Origin: Streptococcus equinus ATCC 9812
Lineage (GTDB): Bacteria > Bacillota > Bacilli > Lactobacillales > Streptococcaceae
Direction: 5' to 3'
Length of the DNA: 64,000 bases
Assembly (NCBI RefSeq): GCF_000187265.1
Contig: NZ_GL698429.1
Location: forward strand, 1,318,816 to 1,382,815
Made by a program: the position numbers and the translations under genes. The notes under the pieces were generated by a model that saw only the letters and a list, made by a program, of their open reading frames with translations, made no database searches and was not told the origin of the DNA. Below are positions 48,424 to 58,369 of this stretch, piece after piece. Position 1 is the first letter of the stretch; the number at the start of each line of letters is the position of its first letter.

Positions 48424-49560
48424 ATGATAAAATTCTCAATTAATAAATCATTCTTTCTTCAAGCATTGAATGCAACTAAGAGAGCAATCTCTACGAAGAA
48501 CGCACTTCCAATTTTATCTACAATCAAAATTGAAGTACAAAACAACAATATTACTTTAACTGGTTCTAATGGACAAATTTCTATTGAAAACACAATTCCA
48601 ACAACAAATGAAAATGCAGGTCTATTAATTACATCACCAGGTGCAGTACTATTAGAAGCAAACTTCTTTATTAATATTGTTTCAAGTCTTCCAGATGTAA
48701 CATTAGATTTTGAAGAAATTGAAAGTCACCAAATCGTATTGATAAGTGGTAAATCAGAAATCACACTTAAAGGAAAAGATGTTGACCTTTATCCTCGTCT
48801 TCAAGAAATGGCTACTGAAAACCCACTTGTTATTGAAACAAAACTATTAAAATCAATTATTACTGAAACAGCATTTGCAGCTAGTCTTCAAGAAAGTCGT
48901 CCAATTTTGACAGGTGTTCACATGGTTCTTAGTGATCACAAAGATTTTAAAGCAGTAGCAACTGACTCACACCGTATGAGCCAACGTAAATTAACTTTAG
49001 AAAATACATCAAACGACTTTAATGTTGTTGTTCCAAGTAAATCACTTCGCGAATTTGCGGCTGTATTTACAGATGACATTGAAACTGTCGAAGTCTTCTT
49101 CTCAGATAGCCAAATGCTCTTTAGAAGTGACTACATTAGTTTCTACACACGTCTTCTAGAAGGAAATTACCCTGATACTGACCGTTTGTTGACAAATTCA
49201 TTTGAAACTGAAGTTACATTCAATACAAATGCTCTTCGTTCAGCTATGGAACGTGCTCACTTGATTTCAAATGCTACACAAAATGGTACTGTTAAACTTG
49301 AAATTACAAATAACAGCGTATCAGCACACGTTAACTCTCCAGAAGTTGGTAAAGTAAACGAAGAACTTGATATCATTGACCAATCAGGTAGCGATTTAAC
49401 AATCAGCTTTAACCCAACTTATCTGATTGAAGCTCTTAAAGCTTTGAAGAGTGAAACAGTTATTATCCGTTTCATCTCTCCAGTACGTCCATTTACTTTG
49501 GTACCAGGTGATGATGCTGAAAATCTTATCCAACTTATCACACCAGTTCGTACAAACTAA
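48424..49560 (+). CDS. dnaN: DNA polymerase III beta subunit (sliding clamp)
   Basis: The ring-shaped clamp tethers polymerase to DNA. The 378-residue product starts MIKFSINKSFFLQALNATKR and has the three clamp repeats, ending PVRPFTLVPGDDAENLIQLI followed by TPVRTN. Length is standard. It has AAAGGAG before the ATG and a strong terminator after it. Confidence 0.97.
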   Translation: MIKFSINKSFFLQALNATKRAISTKNALPILSTIKIEVQNNNITLTGSNGQISIENTIPTTNENAGLLITSPGAVLLEANFFINIVSSLPDVTLDFEEIESHQIVLISGKSEITLKGKDVDLYPRLQEMATENPLVIETKLLKSIITETAFAASLQESRPILTGVHMVLSDHKDFKAVATDSHRMSQRKLTLENTSNDFNVVVPSKSLREFAAVFTDDIETVEVFFSDSQMLFRSDYISFYTRLLEGNYPDTDRLLTNSFETEVTFNTNALRSAMERAHLISNATQNGTVKLEITNNSVSAHVNSPEVGKVNEELDIIDQSGSDLTISFNPTYLIEALKALKSETVIIRFISPVRPFTLVPGDDAENLIQLITPVRTN

Positions 49561-49571
49561 AAATCTTTAAG

Positions 49572-49625
49572 AAAAGTTTTAGGATGACTTCGTATACTAT
49601 AATCATCCTAAAACTTTTCTTTTTC
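49572..49625 (+). terminator. Terminator of dnaN
   Basis: AAAAGTTTTAGGATGA (49572-49587) pairs with TCATCCTAAAACTTTT (49603-49618), a 16-base perfect stem, followed by CTTTTT. Confidence 0.92.
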
Positions 49626-49690
49626 ATAATCTCCGGCAAGAGTACTGTCTATGCAGTGCTCTTGCTTTTTATGTTATAATATCTTTTGAT

Positions 49691-50575
49691 ATGACACTTT
49701 ATATTATTGCTAATCCTCATTCAGGAAATCGTAGTGCCAAAGATATTATTGCAACGTTGAAAAATCACTCAGAGCAAAACGTAATTACTTTTTTTACGCG
49801 ATATCGAAATGATGAAGAAAATCAAGTTAAGCAAGTTTTAAAATTTTTTCAATGCTCACAAGATAAGTTATTGATTCTTGGTGGTGATGGAACTTTGTCT
49901 AAAGTGTTGTATTATTGGCTAGCTGAGATTCCATTTGCTTATTATCCAATTGGTTCGGGAAATGATTTTGCGCGTGCTCTTGGTTTTAGAAAAAATCCAA
50001 TGCAGCTAATGAAATCACTGGAAAAAGCGCCAAAAGAGATTACTGTTTTCACTTATCAGAAAGGTTTAGTGTTAAATAGTTTAGACCTTGGTTTTGCTTC
50101 ATGGGTGATTAATCACGTTGAACATTCAAAGCTTAAAGCGAAACTCAATAAATATCATTTAGGAAATTTAATTTACGTTTTAACGGCAATTCAGTGTTTG
50201 ATTAAAAAACCAGCATTTGCTTCACTTGTTTTAGAAAATGAAGTGGGAGAGTCTATTGAGCTGAAAGACCTTTTCTTTTTTTCACTAGCCAATAACACTT
50301 ATTTTGGTGGTGGCGTGATGATTAGGCCAGATGCAACGGCCTATACGGGAAATTTAGATTGTGTTTATGCTAAAGGTGAGACTTTGTGGAAACGAGTTTT
50401 GGTGTTGCTTACTTTAGTTTTGAAACAGCACAAGCGTCTCAATTATTTTCAGCATCAGACTTACCGAAAAATCACTCTAAAACCAGCTGAGAGCAGCCTA
50501 ATCGAGATTGATGGAGAAATTGTATCGCTTGATAAAGTGACTTTATCACCTCAGAAACGTTATATTTATTTGTAA
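49691..50575 (+). CDS. Diacylglycerol kinase-family lipid kinase
   Basis: A soluble DgkB/YegS-type lipid kinase, likely recycling diacylglycerol released during lipoteichoic acid synthesis. The 294-residue product has the N-terminal motif IIANPHSGNRSAKDI, the nucleotide loop LLILGGDGTLSKVL and FAYYPIGSGNDFARALGF. The C-terminal domain is beta-rich. No clear ribosome binding site is visible before the ATG. A DUF951 gene follows 10 bases later. Confidence 0.87.
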   Translation: MTLYIIANPHSGNRSAKDIIATLKNHSEQNVITFFTRYRNDEENQVKQVLKFFQCSQDKLLILGGDGTLSKVLYYWLAEIPFAYYPIGSGNDFARALGFRKNPMQLMKSLEKAPKEITVFTYQKGLVLNSLDLGFASWVINHVEHSKLKAKLNKYHLGNLIYVLTAIQCLIKKPAFASLVLENEVGESIELKDLFFFSLANNTYFGGGVMIRPDATAYTGNLDCVYAKGETLWKRVLVLLTLVLKQHKRLNYFQHQTYRKITLKPAESSLIEIDGEIVSLDKVTLSPQKRYIYL

Positions 50576-50585
50576 AGGAGAAATC

Positions 50586-50780
50586 ATGTACGAAATTGGA
50601 AGCCTTGTTGAAATGAAAAAGCCTCATGCATGCACTATCAAAGCCACTGGTAAAAAAGCGAATGAGTGGGAAGTTGTTCGTGTCGGTGCAGATATTAAAA
50701 TTCGCTGCACTAACTGTGACCATATTGTCATGATGAGTCGTCATGATTTCGAACGTAAATTGAAAAAAGTATTGTCATAA
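50586..50780 (+). CDS. DUF951-family small protein
   Basis: The 64-residue product starts MYEIGSLVEMKKPHACTIKA and has a CTNCDH motif that, with the earlier cysteine, could bind metal. DUF951 proteins are consistently found beside ychF in streptococci and their role is unknown; an RNA-binding beta-barrel has been suggested from fold only. AAAGGAG precedes the ATG. Confidence 0.87.
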   Translation: MYEIGSLVEMKKPHACTIKATGKKANEWEVVRVGADIKIRCTNCDHIVMMSRHDFERKLKKVLS

Positions 50781-50805
50781 GAATATATCAATTTGAAAGC
50801 AACTT

Positions 50806-50833
50806 AAAGAAGCTTGATTTATCAAGCTTCTTT
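50806..50833 (+). terminator. Terminator after the DUF951 gene
   Basis: AAAGAAGCTTGA and TCAAGCTTCTTT form a perfect 12-base stem with the 4-base loop TTTA; the T tract after it is short. Confidence 0.75.
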
Positions 50834-50926
50834 AGTTTTCAGCAACTGATAATTGCATCAAAAAGTGCTAGTTTTTATAAAAAAGACATTCTATACTGAG
50901 TTTAAAAATAATGTATAGGAGTAATT

Positions 50927-51706
50927 ATGATGTTTAAGGATAAGAGTAAAAATTTTCCTTTACTTAATTCGATTGTTGTTACGGTACTGTTTTTAATATT
51001 AGGGGAATTAGTAGCAGTTTTCGCTCTTCCTACTCCGATTAATGAAGTTCTTCTTTTAGCAGTTTATTCAAGTTTGGCGTATTTTTTTATTAAGAAAATT
51101 GATAGGCAGTCCTTAGATGGATTAGAGTTGAATATTTCTAAGAAGTCTTTTAGAGGATTTTGTATAAGTTTAGTTTTTACGTCTTTTATTATTGTTGTCG
51201 CAACTATTAGTTCTCGTATGTTATTTCACGATGAAATTATTAAGTTAAGAGGTACGGTCAATTTTATCACTGTATCAATAACGTTAATACTATTTTTTAT
51301 TGAATCTTTTATTAAACAGGGATTTCCAGAAGAATTAATTTTTCGTGGGTATATGGTTCAAACATTGCGGATAAAATATAATAATTTTTATACAATGTGT
51401 TTATCAGTTGTTCTATTTACTTTGATGCATGCTATCCATATATTTATGGATGGACTTAATTATGGTATATTAACAATGTTTTATGCTTTTAGTTTTGCAT
51501 GTCTAGCTTATTTGTTAAAAAGCATATTTAAAACAACGTGGGCTGCTGTTGCAGTACACGGAGGCGTTCATATGACGAGAATGGTATTAATGTTATTTGG
51601 TTTTTCAGAGACTAATCATGCAATTCTTTTACAGAGTATATTACTATTTATAGCGTCATTATTGGTATTTTTTAAGGTTAAAAACAGTATATTTGGTATT
51701 AAATAA
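50927..51706 (+). CDS. CPBP-family intramembrane metalloprotease
   Basis: CPBP (Abi) proteins are membrane proteases or protease-like proteins, some linked to bacteriocin self-immunity. The 259-residue product has about seven hydrophobic segments and all expected motifs: FPEELIFRGYMVQ (EExxxR), TLMHAIHIFMDG and VAVHGGVHMTRM with conserved histidines. AGGAG precedes two adjacent ATGs (50927 and 50930). Its stop overlaps the ATG region of the following XRE gene. No bacteriocin gene is seen nearby. Confidence 0.85.
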   Translation: MMFKDKSKNFPLLNSIVVTVLFLILGELVAVFALPTPINEVLLLAVYSSLAYFFIKKIDRQSLDGLELNISKKSFRGFCISLVFTSFIIVVATISSRMLFHDEIIKLRGTVNFITVSITLILFFIESFIKQGFPEELIFRGYMVQTLRIKYNNFYTMCLSVVLFTLMHAIHIFMDGLNYGILTMFYAFSFACLAYLLKSIFKTTWAAVAVHGGVHMTRMVLMLFGFSETNHAILLQSILLFIASLLVFFKVKNSIFGIK

Positions 51707-51717
51707 TGGAGGTTGGA

Positions 51718-52050
51718 ATGATTTTTTCTACTCAATTAAAAAAATTACGCGTGGAAAGAAAATTATCTCAGGATGCTCTTGCAGAACAATTATTCATATC
51801 ACGTCAATCAATTTCAAAATATGAAACAGGTGAGTCAACTCCTGACTTAGAGAATTTAATAAAAATTGCTGATATTTTAGGAGTGAGCTTAGATGAATTA
51901 GTTTTAGGTAAAAAGCCATGCAAGATTGTTGAACGCGTTATTGAGAGGAAAGAAAGTAGCTCTATGAATATTTGGGAATTTTTAGATAAAAAATGGTGGT
52001 TAGTGTTTCCAATCGGTACATTTTTATGGTTAATAGCTCTTGCTTTGTAG
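51718..52050 (+). CDS. XRE-family HTH regulator with C-terminal membrane segment
   Basis: The 110-residue product has an N-terminal Cro/C1-type HTH (QLKKLRVERKLSQDALAEQL, then ISRQSISKYETGESTPDLEN) and a C-terminal hydrophobic stretch (WLVFPIGTFLWLIALAL-like, residues 93-110) that could anchor it in the membrane. GGAGG stands 5 bases before ATG 51718, which is preferred to 51706. It is tightly linked to the CPBP gene and may control it. Confidence 0.83.
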   Translation: MIFSTQLKKLRVERKLSQDALAEQLFISRQSISKYETGESTPDLENLIKIADILGVSLDELVLGKKPCKIVERVIERKESSSMNIWEFLDKKWWLVFPIGTFLWLIALAL

Positions 52051-52158
52051 TAATAAAATTTGATTAAGTGATTAAGTCTGCGCATATAGCGGGCTTTTTT
52101 GTTTGATTTTATGCTATAATAGTTTTGATTGAATAAATTTAACGGAGACTAATAAAAT

Positions 52159-53274
52159 ATGGCTTTAACAGCAGGTATCGTTGGTTTACCAAACGTCGGA
52201 AAATCAACACTTTTTAATGCGATTACAAAGGCAGGTGCGGAAGCTGCTAACTATCCTTTCGCGACAATTGACCCTAACGTTGGTATGGTAGAAGTCCCAG
52301 ATGAACGTCTACAAAAATTGACTGAACTTATTACACCTAAAAAAACAGTTCCAACAACATTTGAATTTACTGATATTGCAGGTATCGTAAAAGGTGCATC
52401 TCGTGGTGAAGGCCTTGGTAATAAATTCCTTGCTAACATTCGTGAAGTTGATGCGATTGTTCACGTTGTTCGTGCATTTGATGACGAAAACGTTATGCGT
52501 GAACAAGGTCGTGAAGATGCCTTTGTTGATCCACTTGCTGATATCGATACAATCAACTTGGAATTGATTCTTGCTGACTTAGAATCAGTCAACAAACGTT
52601 ATGCGCGTGTTGAAAAAGTGGCACGTACACAAAAAGATAAAGATTCTATTGCAGAATTTAACGTTCTTCAAAAAATCAAACCAGTACTTGAAGATGGTAA
52701 ATCAGCCCGTACAATTGAATTTACAGAAGATGAACAAAAAATTGTTAAACAATTGTTCCTTTTGACAACAAAACCAGTTCTTTACGTAGCAAACGTCGAT
52801 GAAGATAAAGTTGCTAATCCAGATGATATCGAATATGTGAAACAAATTCGTGAATTTGCAGCAACTGAAAATGCTGAAGTTGTTGTTATCTCAGCACGTG
52901 CAGAAGAAGAAATCTCTGAACTTGACGATGAAGATAAAGAATTCTTCCTTGAAGATCTTGGTTTGAAAGAATCTGGTGTTGACCGTTTGACTCGCGCCGC
53001 CTACCGCTTGCTTGGTCTTGGAACTTATTTCACTGCAGGTGAAAAAGAAGTTCGTGCATGGACATTTAAACGTGGTATCAAAGCACCTCAAGCAGCTGGT
53101 ATCATTCACTCTGACTTCGAACGTGGATTCATCCGTGCAATTACAATGTCTTACGATGATTTAATCAAATACGGTTCAGAAAAAGCTGTCAAGGAAGCAG
53201 GTCGTCTTCGTGAAGAAGGGAAAGATTATGTGGTTCAAGATGGTGACATCATGGAATTCCGCTTTAACGTCTAA
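52159..53274 (+). CDS. ychF: Redox-regulated ATPase YchF
   Basis: YchF (OLA1 type) is a conserved Obg-family P-loop protein that hydrolyses ATP and binds ribosomes. The 371-residue product has G1 [40 protein letters not shown] and a C-terminal TGS domain ([20 protein letters not shown]). GGAGACT precedes the ATG. It is monocistronic with a terminator and leads to pth downstream. Confidence 0.95.
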   Translation: MALTAGIVGLPNVGKSTLFNAITKAGAEAANYPFATIDPNVGMVEVPDERLQKLTELITPKKTVPTTFEFTDIAGIVKGASRGEGLGNKFLANIREVDAIVHVVRAFDDENVMREQGREDAFVDPLADIDTINLELILADLESVNKRYARVEKVARTQKDKDSIAEFNVLQKIKPVLEDGKSARTIEFTEDEQKIVKQLFLLTTKPVLYVANVDEDKVANPDDIEYVKQIREFAATENAEVVVISARAEEEISELDDEDKEFFLEDLGLKESGVDRLTRAAYRLLGLGTYFTAGEKEVRAWTFKRGIKAPQAAGIIHSDFERGFIRAITMSYDDLIKYGSEKAVKEAGRLREEGKDYVVQDGDIMEFRFNV

Positions 53275-53301
53275 GCTAATTAATAATTGAAAATCAAATG
53301 A

Positions 53302-53330
53302 GGTTGGAAAAATTTTTTCCAGCCCTTTTG
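53302..53330 (+). terminator. Terminator of ychF
   Basis: GGTTGGAAAAA faces TTTTTTCCAGCC as an AT-rich stem with GC ends, followed by CTTTT. It lies 28 bases after the stop codon and just before the pth ribosome binding site. Confidence 0.7.
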
Positions 53331-53349
53331 ACATTTGAAAGGAAAAATA

Positions 53350-53919
53350 ATGGTAAAAATGATTGTTGGTCTGGGAAATCCAGGCAGTAAATATCACGAA
53401 ACACGTCACAATATTGGTTTTATGGCAATTGACCGTCTGGCAAAAGACTTAAATGTGACATTTTCAGAAGACAAAAACTTTAAAGCAGAAGTTGGCTCTG
53501 CTTTTATCAACGGTGAAAAAGTTTATCTTGTAAAACCAACAACTTTTATGAATAATTCTGGAATTGCGGTTCATGCTTTGTTGACTTATTATAATATCGC
53601 TATTGAAGATTTTATGGTAATTTATGATGATTTAGACATGGAAGTTGGTCGTATTCGTCTTCGTCAAAAAGGTTCTGCTGGTGGTCACAACGGTATCAAA
53701 TCAATTATTGCTCATGCAGGAACGCAAGCATTTGACCGTATTAAAGTTGGCATTGGACGTCCGAAACAAGGACGATCAGTTGTTGATCATGTTCTTGGAA
53801 AATTTGATAAAGATGATTACATCACAGTAACGAATACGCTTGAAAAAGTGAATGATGTCGTTCAATTTTATTTACAGGAAGCAGACTTTGTGAAGACAAT
53901 GCAAAAATTTAATGGGTAA
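53350..53919 (+). CDS. pth: Peptidyl-tRNA hydrolase
   Basis: Releases tRNA from prematurely dropped peptidyl-tRNA. The 189-residue product starts [20 protein letters not shown] with the catalytic histidine region [11 protein letters not shown], and has PTTFMNNSG and [13 protein letters not shown]. The ATG at 53350 follows GAAAGGAAAAATA; a TTG at 53335 is less likely. It is 5 bases upstream of mfd, the usual streptococcal operon. Confidence 0.96.
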   Translation: MVKMIVGLGNPGSKYHETRHNIGFMAIDRLAKDLNVTFSEDKNFKAEVGSAFINGEKVYLVKPTTFMNNSGIAVHALLTYYNIAIEDFMVIYDDLDMEVGRIRLRQKGSAGGHNGIKSIIAHAGTQAFDRIKVGIGRPKQGRSVVDHVLGKFDKDDYITVTNTLEKVNDVVQFYLQEADFVKTMQKFNG

Positions 53920-53924
53920 AGTTT

Positions 53925-56900
53925 ATGAATATCATTGATTTATTTAGCCGGAATAAGCTGATTCAAACATGGCATAGAGGAGTATCAAATCTTGGTAGAC
54001 AACTTATAATGGGGTTGTCAGGAGCAAGCAAGGCTCTTGCCATTGCTTCGGCTTATCAGGCAAATGAAGAAAAAATTGTTGTTCTGACATCAACTCAACA
54101 TGAAGTCGAAAAATTAGCCAGTGATTTATCTGGGTTAATTGGTGAGGATAAGGTTTATACATTTTTTGCGGATGACGTTGCAGCAGCAGAATTTATTTTT
54201 GCGTCTATGGATAAAGCTCACTCGCGATTGGAAGCTTTAAATTTTTTACAAGATACTACACAAACAGGAATCTTAATTACAAGCTTGGTAGGGACACGAG
54301 TTTTATTACCAAATCCCAAAGCTTATGCTGAGAGTCAGTTGAAATTTGTTGTTGGTGAGGATTACAACCTTGACAAGGTTGTAAAGGTTTTGTCAAACGT
54401 AGGTTACAAGAAGGTATCCCAAGCTTTAAATCCTGGAGAGTTTAGCAGACGTGGTGATATTGTAGATATTTATGAGGTGACGGCTGACTATCCTTATCGT
54501 TTAGAATTCTTTGGTGATGAAGTCGATGGTATTCGTGAGTTCGATGCTGAAACTCAAAAATCACTTAGTAACGTTGATCAAGTTACAATCTACCCTGCAG
54601 ATGAATTGATTTTGTCTGAGGAAGACTTTACTAGAGCTAGTACAGCTTTTGAAAAATACCTAGAGACAGCTAAAGATGCTCAACATGCTTATCTAAGTGA
54701 ACTTTATGCTACAACACAGGAACATTATCGTCATCAGGATATAAGACGTTTCTTATCGCTCTTTTATGCTAAAGAATGGACGCTTTTGGATTACATTCCA
54801 AAAGGGACACCTGTGTTCTTTGATGACTATCAAAAGATTGTTGATCGCAATGCTAAGTTTGATTTAGAGATTGCAAACTTGTTGACAGAGGATTTACAAC
54901 GTGGTAAAGCTGTGTCAAGTTTGGTTTACTTTGCTGATATTTATAAAGATTTGCGTCAGTATCAGCCAGCAACCTTTTTCTCAAACTTCCATAAAGGATT
55001 GGGAAATCTAAAATTTGATAGTCTGCACAATTTTACGCAATATCCTATGCAGGAATTTTTCAATCAGTTTCCATTATTGATTGACGAAATCAATCGTTAT
55101 CAAAAGTCCAGAGCAACTATTCTAATTCAGTCGGACACCCAACATGGCTTAGAGCGTCTGCAGGAAAACTTGCAGGAGTATGGTTTGGATTTGCCAATGG
55201 TTTCTGCAGATGAAGTACAAGAACATCAGGCACAGCTAATTACCGGTAACCTTTCAAATGGTTTTTACTTTGCTGATGAAAAAATTGTCTTAATAACAGA
55301 GCATGAAATTTATCACAAGAAAGTCAAACGTCGTATTCGTCGTTCAAATATCAGCAATGCTGAACGTTTAAAAGACTATAATGAACTTTCTAAAGGTGAT
55401 TATGTTGTTCACCATGTACATGGTATTGGTAAGTTTTTAGGAATTGAGACAATTGCAATTCATGGGGTGCATCGTGACTATTTGACCATTCAATATCAAG
55501 GTTCTTCGACAATTTCCTTGCCAGTTGAGCAGATTGAAAGTTTATCAAAATATGTTTCAGCTGATGGCAAAGAGCCTAAAATTAATAAATTAAATGATGG
55601 TCGTTTCCAAAAGACTAAACAAAAAGTTTCTAAGCAAGTTGAAGATATTGCTGATGATTTATTGAAATTATACGCCGAACGTAGCCAGATGAAAGGTTTT
55701 GCTTTCTCACCAGACGACGATCTTCAACGAGAGTTTGATGATGATTTTGCTTATGTTGAGACAGAAGATCAACTTCGTTCAATCAAGGAAATCAAACACG
55801 ACATGGAAGAAGCTAAACCTATGGATCGTCTTTTGGTAGGTGATGTTGGTTTTGGTAAAACAGAAGTTGCTATGCGTGCAGCCTTCAAGGCAGTTAATGA
55901 CCACAAGCAAGTAGCTGTTTTGGTGCCAACTACTGTTCTTGCTCAACAGCACTTCACAAATTTCTCAGAGCGTTTTGATAATTATCCCGTAGAGGTGGCT
56001 GTTCTTAGCCGTTTCCAAAGTAAAAAAGAGCAAAATGAGACTTTAGAGAAATTAAAACAAGGTCAAGTTGATATCATTATTGGTACGCATCGACTCTTGT
56101 CTAAAGACGTTGAATTTGCTGATTTAGGTCTGATTATTATTGATGAAGAACAGCGTTTTGGTGTTAAGCACAAGGAAAAATTAAAAGAGCTTAAAACTAA
56201 AGTCGACGTGCTAACGTTAACGGCAACCCCAATTCCACGAACTTTGCATATGTCCATGTTAGGAATTCGTGATTTGTCAGTTATCGAAACGCCACCGACA
56301 AATCGTTATCCTGTTCAAACTTATGTTTTGGAAACTAATCCTGGCTTGATTCGCGAAGCCATTATTCGTGAAATGGATCGTGGTGGTCAAGTTTTCTACG
56401 TTTATAATCGAGTTGATACGATTGACCAAAAAGTATCAGAACTGCAAGAGCTAGTTCCTGAAGCTAGTATTGGTTTTGTTCATGGTCAAATGAGTGAAAT
56501 TCAACTTGAAAACACGTTGATGGATTTTATTGAAGGTGTTTACGACGTTCTTGTTGCGACGACTATCATTGAAACAGGCGTTGATATTTCAAATGTTAAT
56601 ACACTTTTCATTGAAAATGCTGACCATATGGGCTTGTCAACTTTGTATCAACTTCGTGGTCGTGTTGGGCGTTCTAATCGTATTGCTTATGCTTACCTCA
56701 TGTATCGCCCAGACAAGAATTTGACAGAAGTTTCTGAGAAACGTTTGGATGCTATTAAGGGTTTTACAGAGCTTGGATCTGGTTTCAAGATTGCAATGCG
56801 AGATTTGTCTATTCGTGGTGCGGGAAACATCCTCGGTGCCTCACAAAGTGGTTTTATCGATTCAGTTGGATTTGAAATGTATTCGCAACTGCTAGAAGAA

Positions 56901-57422
56901 GCTATTGCTAAGAAGCAGGGTAAATCTCAAACACGTCGTAAGAGCAATGCTGAAATCAATCTACAAATTGATGCTTATCTTCCAAGTGATTATATTGATG
57001 ACGAACGTCAAAAAATCGAAATTTACAAACGTATTCGTGAAATTGAAAGTCAAAATGATTATCAAACTTTACAGGATGAATTAATTGACCGTTTTGGAGA
57101 GTATCCAGATCAGGTTGCTTATCTTCTTGAAATTGGTCTTGTGAAATCGTACATGGACAATGCCTTTACTGAACTTGTTGAACGTAAAGATAACAATTTG
57201 TTGGTGCGTTTTGAGAAAGCTTCGCTGCAACACTATTTAACACAAGATTATTTTGAGGCTCTTTCTAAAACAGATTTGAAAGCCCGCATTGGAGAAAATC
57301 AAGGAAAGATTGAAATTACGTTCAATGTCAGAGGTAAAAAAGATTACGAAATTCTAGAAGAACTTCAAAAATTTGGTAGCATGCTGGCTGAAATCAAAGC
57401 CAGAAAAGCCCAAGAAAACTAG
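53925..57422 (+). CDS. mfd: Transcription-repair coupling factor
   Basis: Mfd removes stalled RNA polymerase and recruits UvrA. The 1165-residue product has the UvrB-like N-terminal domains, the RNA polymerase interaction domain (NELSKGDYVVHHVHGIGKFL), RecG-like helicase motifs GDVGFGKTEVAMRA and IIIDEEQRFGVKHKEKL, the TRG region (QLRGRVGRSNRIAYAYL) and a C-terminal regulatory domain. Length is normal. It is the second gene of the pth operon. Confidence 0.97.
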   Translation: MNIIDLFSRNKLIQTWHRGVSNLGRQLIMGLSGASKALAIASAYQANEEKIVVLTSTQHEVEKLASDLSGLIGEDKVYTFFADDVAAAEFIFASMDKAHSRLEALNFLQDTTQTGILITSLVGTRVLLPNPKAYAESQLKFVVGEDYNLDKVVKVLSNVGYKKVSQALNPGEFSRRGDIVDIYEVTADYPYRLEFFGDEVDGIREFDAETQKSLSNVDQVTIYPADELILSEEDFTRASTAFEKYLETAKDAQHAYLSELYATTQEHYRHQDIRRFLSLFYAKEWTLLDYIPKGTPVFFDDYQKIVDRNAKFDLEIANLLTEDLQRGKAVSSLVYFADIYKDLRQYQPATFFSNFHKGLGNLKFDSLHNFTQYPMQEFFNQFPLLIDEINRYQKSRATILIQSDTQHGLERLQENLQEYGLDLPMVSADEVQEHQAQLITGNLSNGFYFADEKIVLITEHEIYHKKVKRRIRRSNISNAERLKDYNELSKGDYVVHHVHGIGKFLGIETIAIHGVHRDYLTIQYQGSSTISLPVEQIESLSKYVSADGKEPKINKLNDGRFQKTKQKVSKQVEDIADDLLKLYAERSQMKGFAFSPDDDLQREFDDDFAYVETEDQLRSIKEIKHDMEEAKPMDRLLVGDVGFGKTEVAMRAAFKAVNDHKQVAVLVPTTVLAQQHFTNFSERFDNYPVEVAVLSRFQSKKEQNETLEKLKQGQVDIIIGTHRLLSKDVEFADLGLIIIDEEQRFGVKHKEKLKELKTKVDVLTLTATPIPRTLHMSMLGIRDLSVIETPPTNRYPVQTYVLETNPGLIREAIIREMDRGGQVFYVYNRVDTIDQKVSELQELVPEASIGFVHGQMSEIQLENTLMDFIEGVYDVLVATTIIETGVDISNVNTLFIENADHMGLSTLYQLRGRVGRSNRIAYAYLMYRPDKNLTEVSEKRLDAIKGFTELGSGFKIAMRDLSIRGAGNILGASQSGFIDSVGFEMYSQLLEEAIAKKQGKSQTRRKSNAEINLQIDAYLPSDYIDDERQKIEIYKRIREIESQNDYQTLQDELIDRFGEYPDQVAYLLEIGLVKSYMDNAFTELVERKDNNLLVRFEKASLQHYLTQDYFEALSKTDLKARIGENQGKIEITFNVRGKKDYEILEELQKFGSMLAEIKARKAQEN

Positions 57423-57442
57423 TTGTCAAAGAATTTTGACAA

Positions 57443-57458
57443 TGTTTCACGTCGAACA
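57443..57458. other. parS-like site downstream of mfd
   Basis: TGTTTCACGTCGAACA matches 14 of 16 parS positions, with the two mismatches at positions 11 and 12. It lies 10.5 kb from dnaA on the right arm, between mfd and rqcP, in non-coding DNA. Confidence 0.6.
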
Positions 57459-57495
57459 TTTTTATACCTATTATAGTAGAAATAGTATTTTCACT

Positions 57496-57518
57496 AAGAG
57501 AGCATTTGCTCTCTTTTT
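57496..57518 (+). terminator. Terminator after mfd
   Basis: AAGAGAGCA and TGCTCTCTT pair around TT, followed by TTTTATT. A second weak hairpin, TTGTCAAA/TTTTGACAA, stands directly after the mfd stop codon. Confidence 0.8.
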
Positions 57519-57602
57519 ATTACATTATCTTAACAAACAGATTGAAAGCATCTATTTTCTGAAAAAAAGTGATAAAATAGAAAAGATTGCGAGGTAAAAT
57601 AT

Positions 57603-57875
57603 ATGAGACTAGATAAATATTTAAAAGTATCCCGTATTATTAAACGTCGTCCAGTAGCGAAAGAAGTTGCTGATAAAGGACGTATCAAAGTTAATGGCAT
57701 CTTAGCCAAATCATCAACAGATTTAAAACTTAACGACGAAGTTGAAATTCGTTTTGGAAATAAATTGCTGACAGTACGTGTCCTTGAAATGAAAGACAGT
57801 ACCAAAAAAGAAGATGCTACTAAAATGTATGAAATCATCAATGAAACAAGGATAGAAGCGGATGGAGAAGCCTAA
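57603..57875 (+). CDS. rqcP: S4-domain ribosome-associated quality-control protein RqcP
   Basis: RqcP (YabO/YlmH-like Hsp15 homologue) helps RqcH add alanine tails on stalled 50S subunits. The 90-residue product starts [20 protein letters not shown] and is almost entirely one S4 domain. The frame ends in ADGEA, overlapping the divIC ATG by 14 bases. GCGAGGTAAA serves as the ribosome binding site. Confidence 0.9.
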   Translation: MRLDKYLKVSRIIKRRPVAKEVADKGRIKVNGILAKSSTDLKLNDEVEIRFGNKLLTVRVLEMKDSTKKEDATKMYEIINETRIEADGEA

Positions 57876-58233
57876 TATCGTTCAGTTGAACAATCAATAC
57901 ATCAACGATGAAAACACCAAAAAACGTTACCTTGAAGAGAAAAATCGTAAACGTAATCGTTTTATGGGGTGGATTTTGATTGTTGTAATGTTGTTGTTCA
58001 TTTTACCGACATATAATCTTGTCAAAAGTTATCAAACACTGCAAGAGCGTAAAGATAAAGTTGTATCACTTCAAAAAACTTACAATAACTTAGTTATTGA
58101 GACAGATGCAGAAAAAGTCTTGGCTAATCGCTTAAAAGATGACACATATGTTGAAAAATACGCTCGTGCGAAATACTATTTGTCACGCTCAGGTGAAACA
58201 GTTTATCCATTGCCAAATTTATTACCAAAATAA
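57862..58233 (+). CDS. divIC: Cell-division protein DivIC/FtsB family
   Basis: DivIC joins FtsL and DivIB in the septal division complex. The 123-residue bitopic protein has a basic N-terminus, one membrane helix (about residues 35-55, [19 protein letters not shown]) and an extracellular coiled coil ([20 protein letters not shown]) ending [15 protein letters not shown]. It overlaps rqcP, and a 39-residue gene begins one base after its stop. Confidence 0.9.
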   Translation: MEKPNIVQLNNQYINDENTKKRYLEEKNRKRNRFMGWILIVVMLLFILPTYNLVKSYQTLQERKDKVVSLQKTYNNLVIETDAEKVLANRLKDDTYVEKYARAKYYLSRSGETVYPLPNLLPK

Positions 58234-58234
58234 T

Positions 58235-58354
58235 ATGGAAAATTTAATCGAAACAATTGAAAAATTTTTAGCCTATTCCGATGAAAAATTAGAAGAATTG
58301 GCAAAAGAAAATCAAAAATTACGTGAAGAAAATCATCAAACACCAAAAAAATAA
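58235..58354 (+). CDS. Small conserved hypothetical protein between divIC and a serine hydrolase gene
   Basis: The 39-codon frame starts MENLIETIEKFLAYSDEKLE and continues to a highly charged, coiled-coil-like end (KENQKLREEN). It begins one base after the divIC stop codon with no gap, and its own stop lies 15 bases before the next ATG. A comparable small gene occurs at this place in pneumococcus (between divIC and SP_0010 homologue). Function is unknown; translational coupling to divIC is likely. Confidence 0.72.
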   Translation: MENLIETIEKFLAYSDEKLEELAKENQKLREENHQTPKK

Positions 58355-58369
58355 TGAAAGGAGAAGCCA

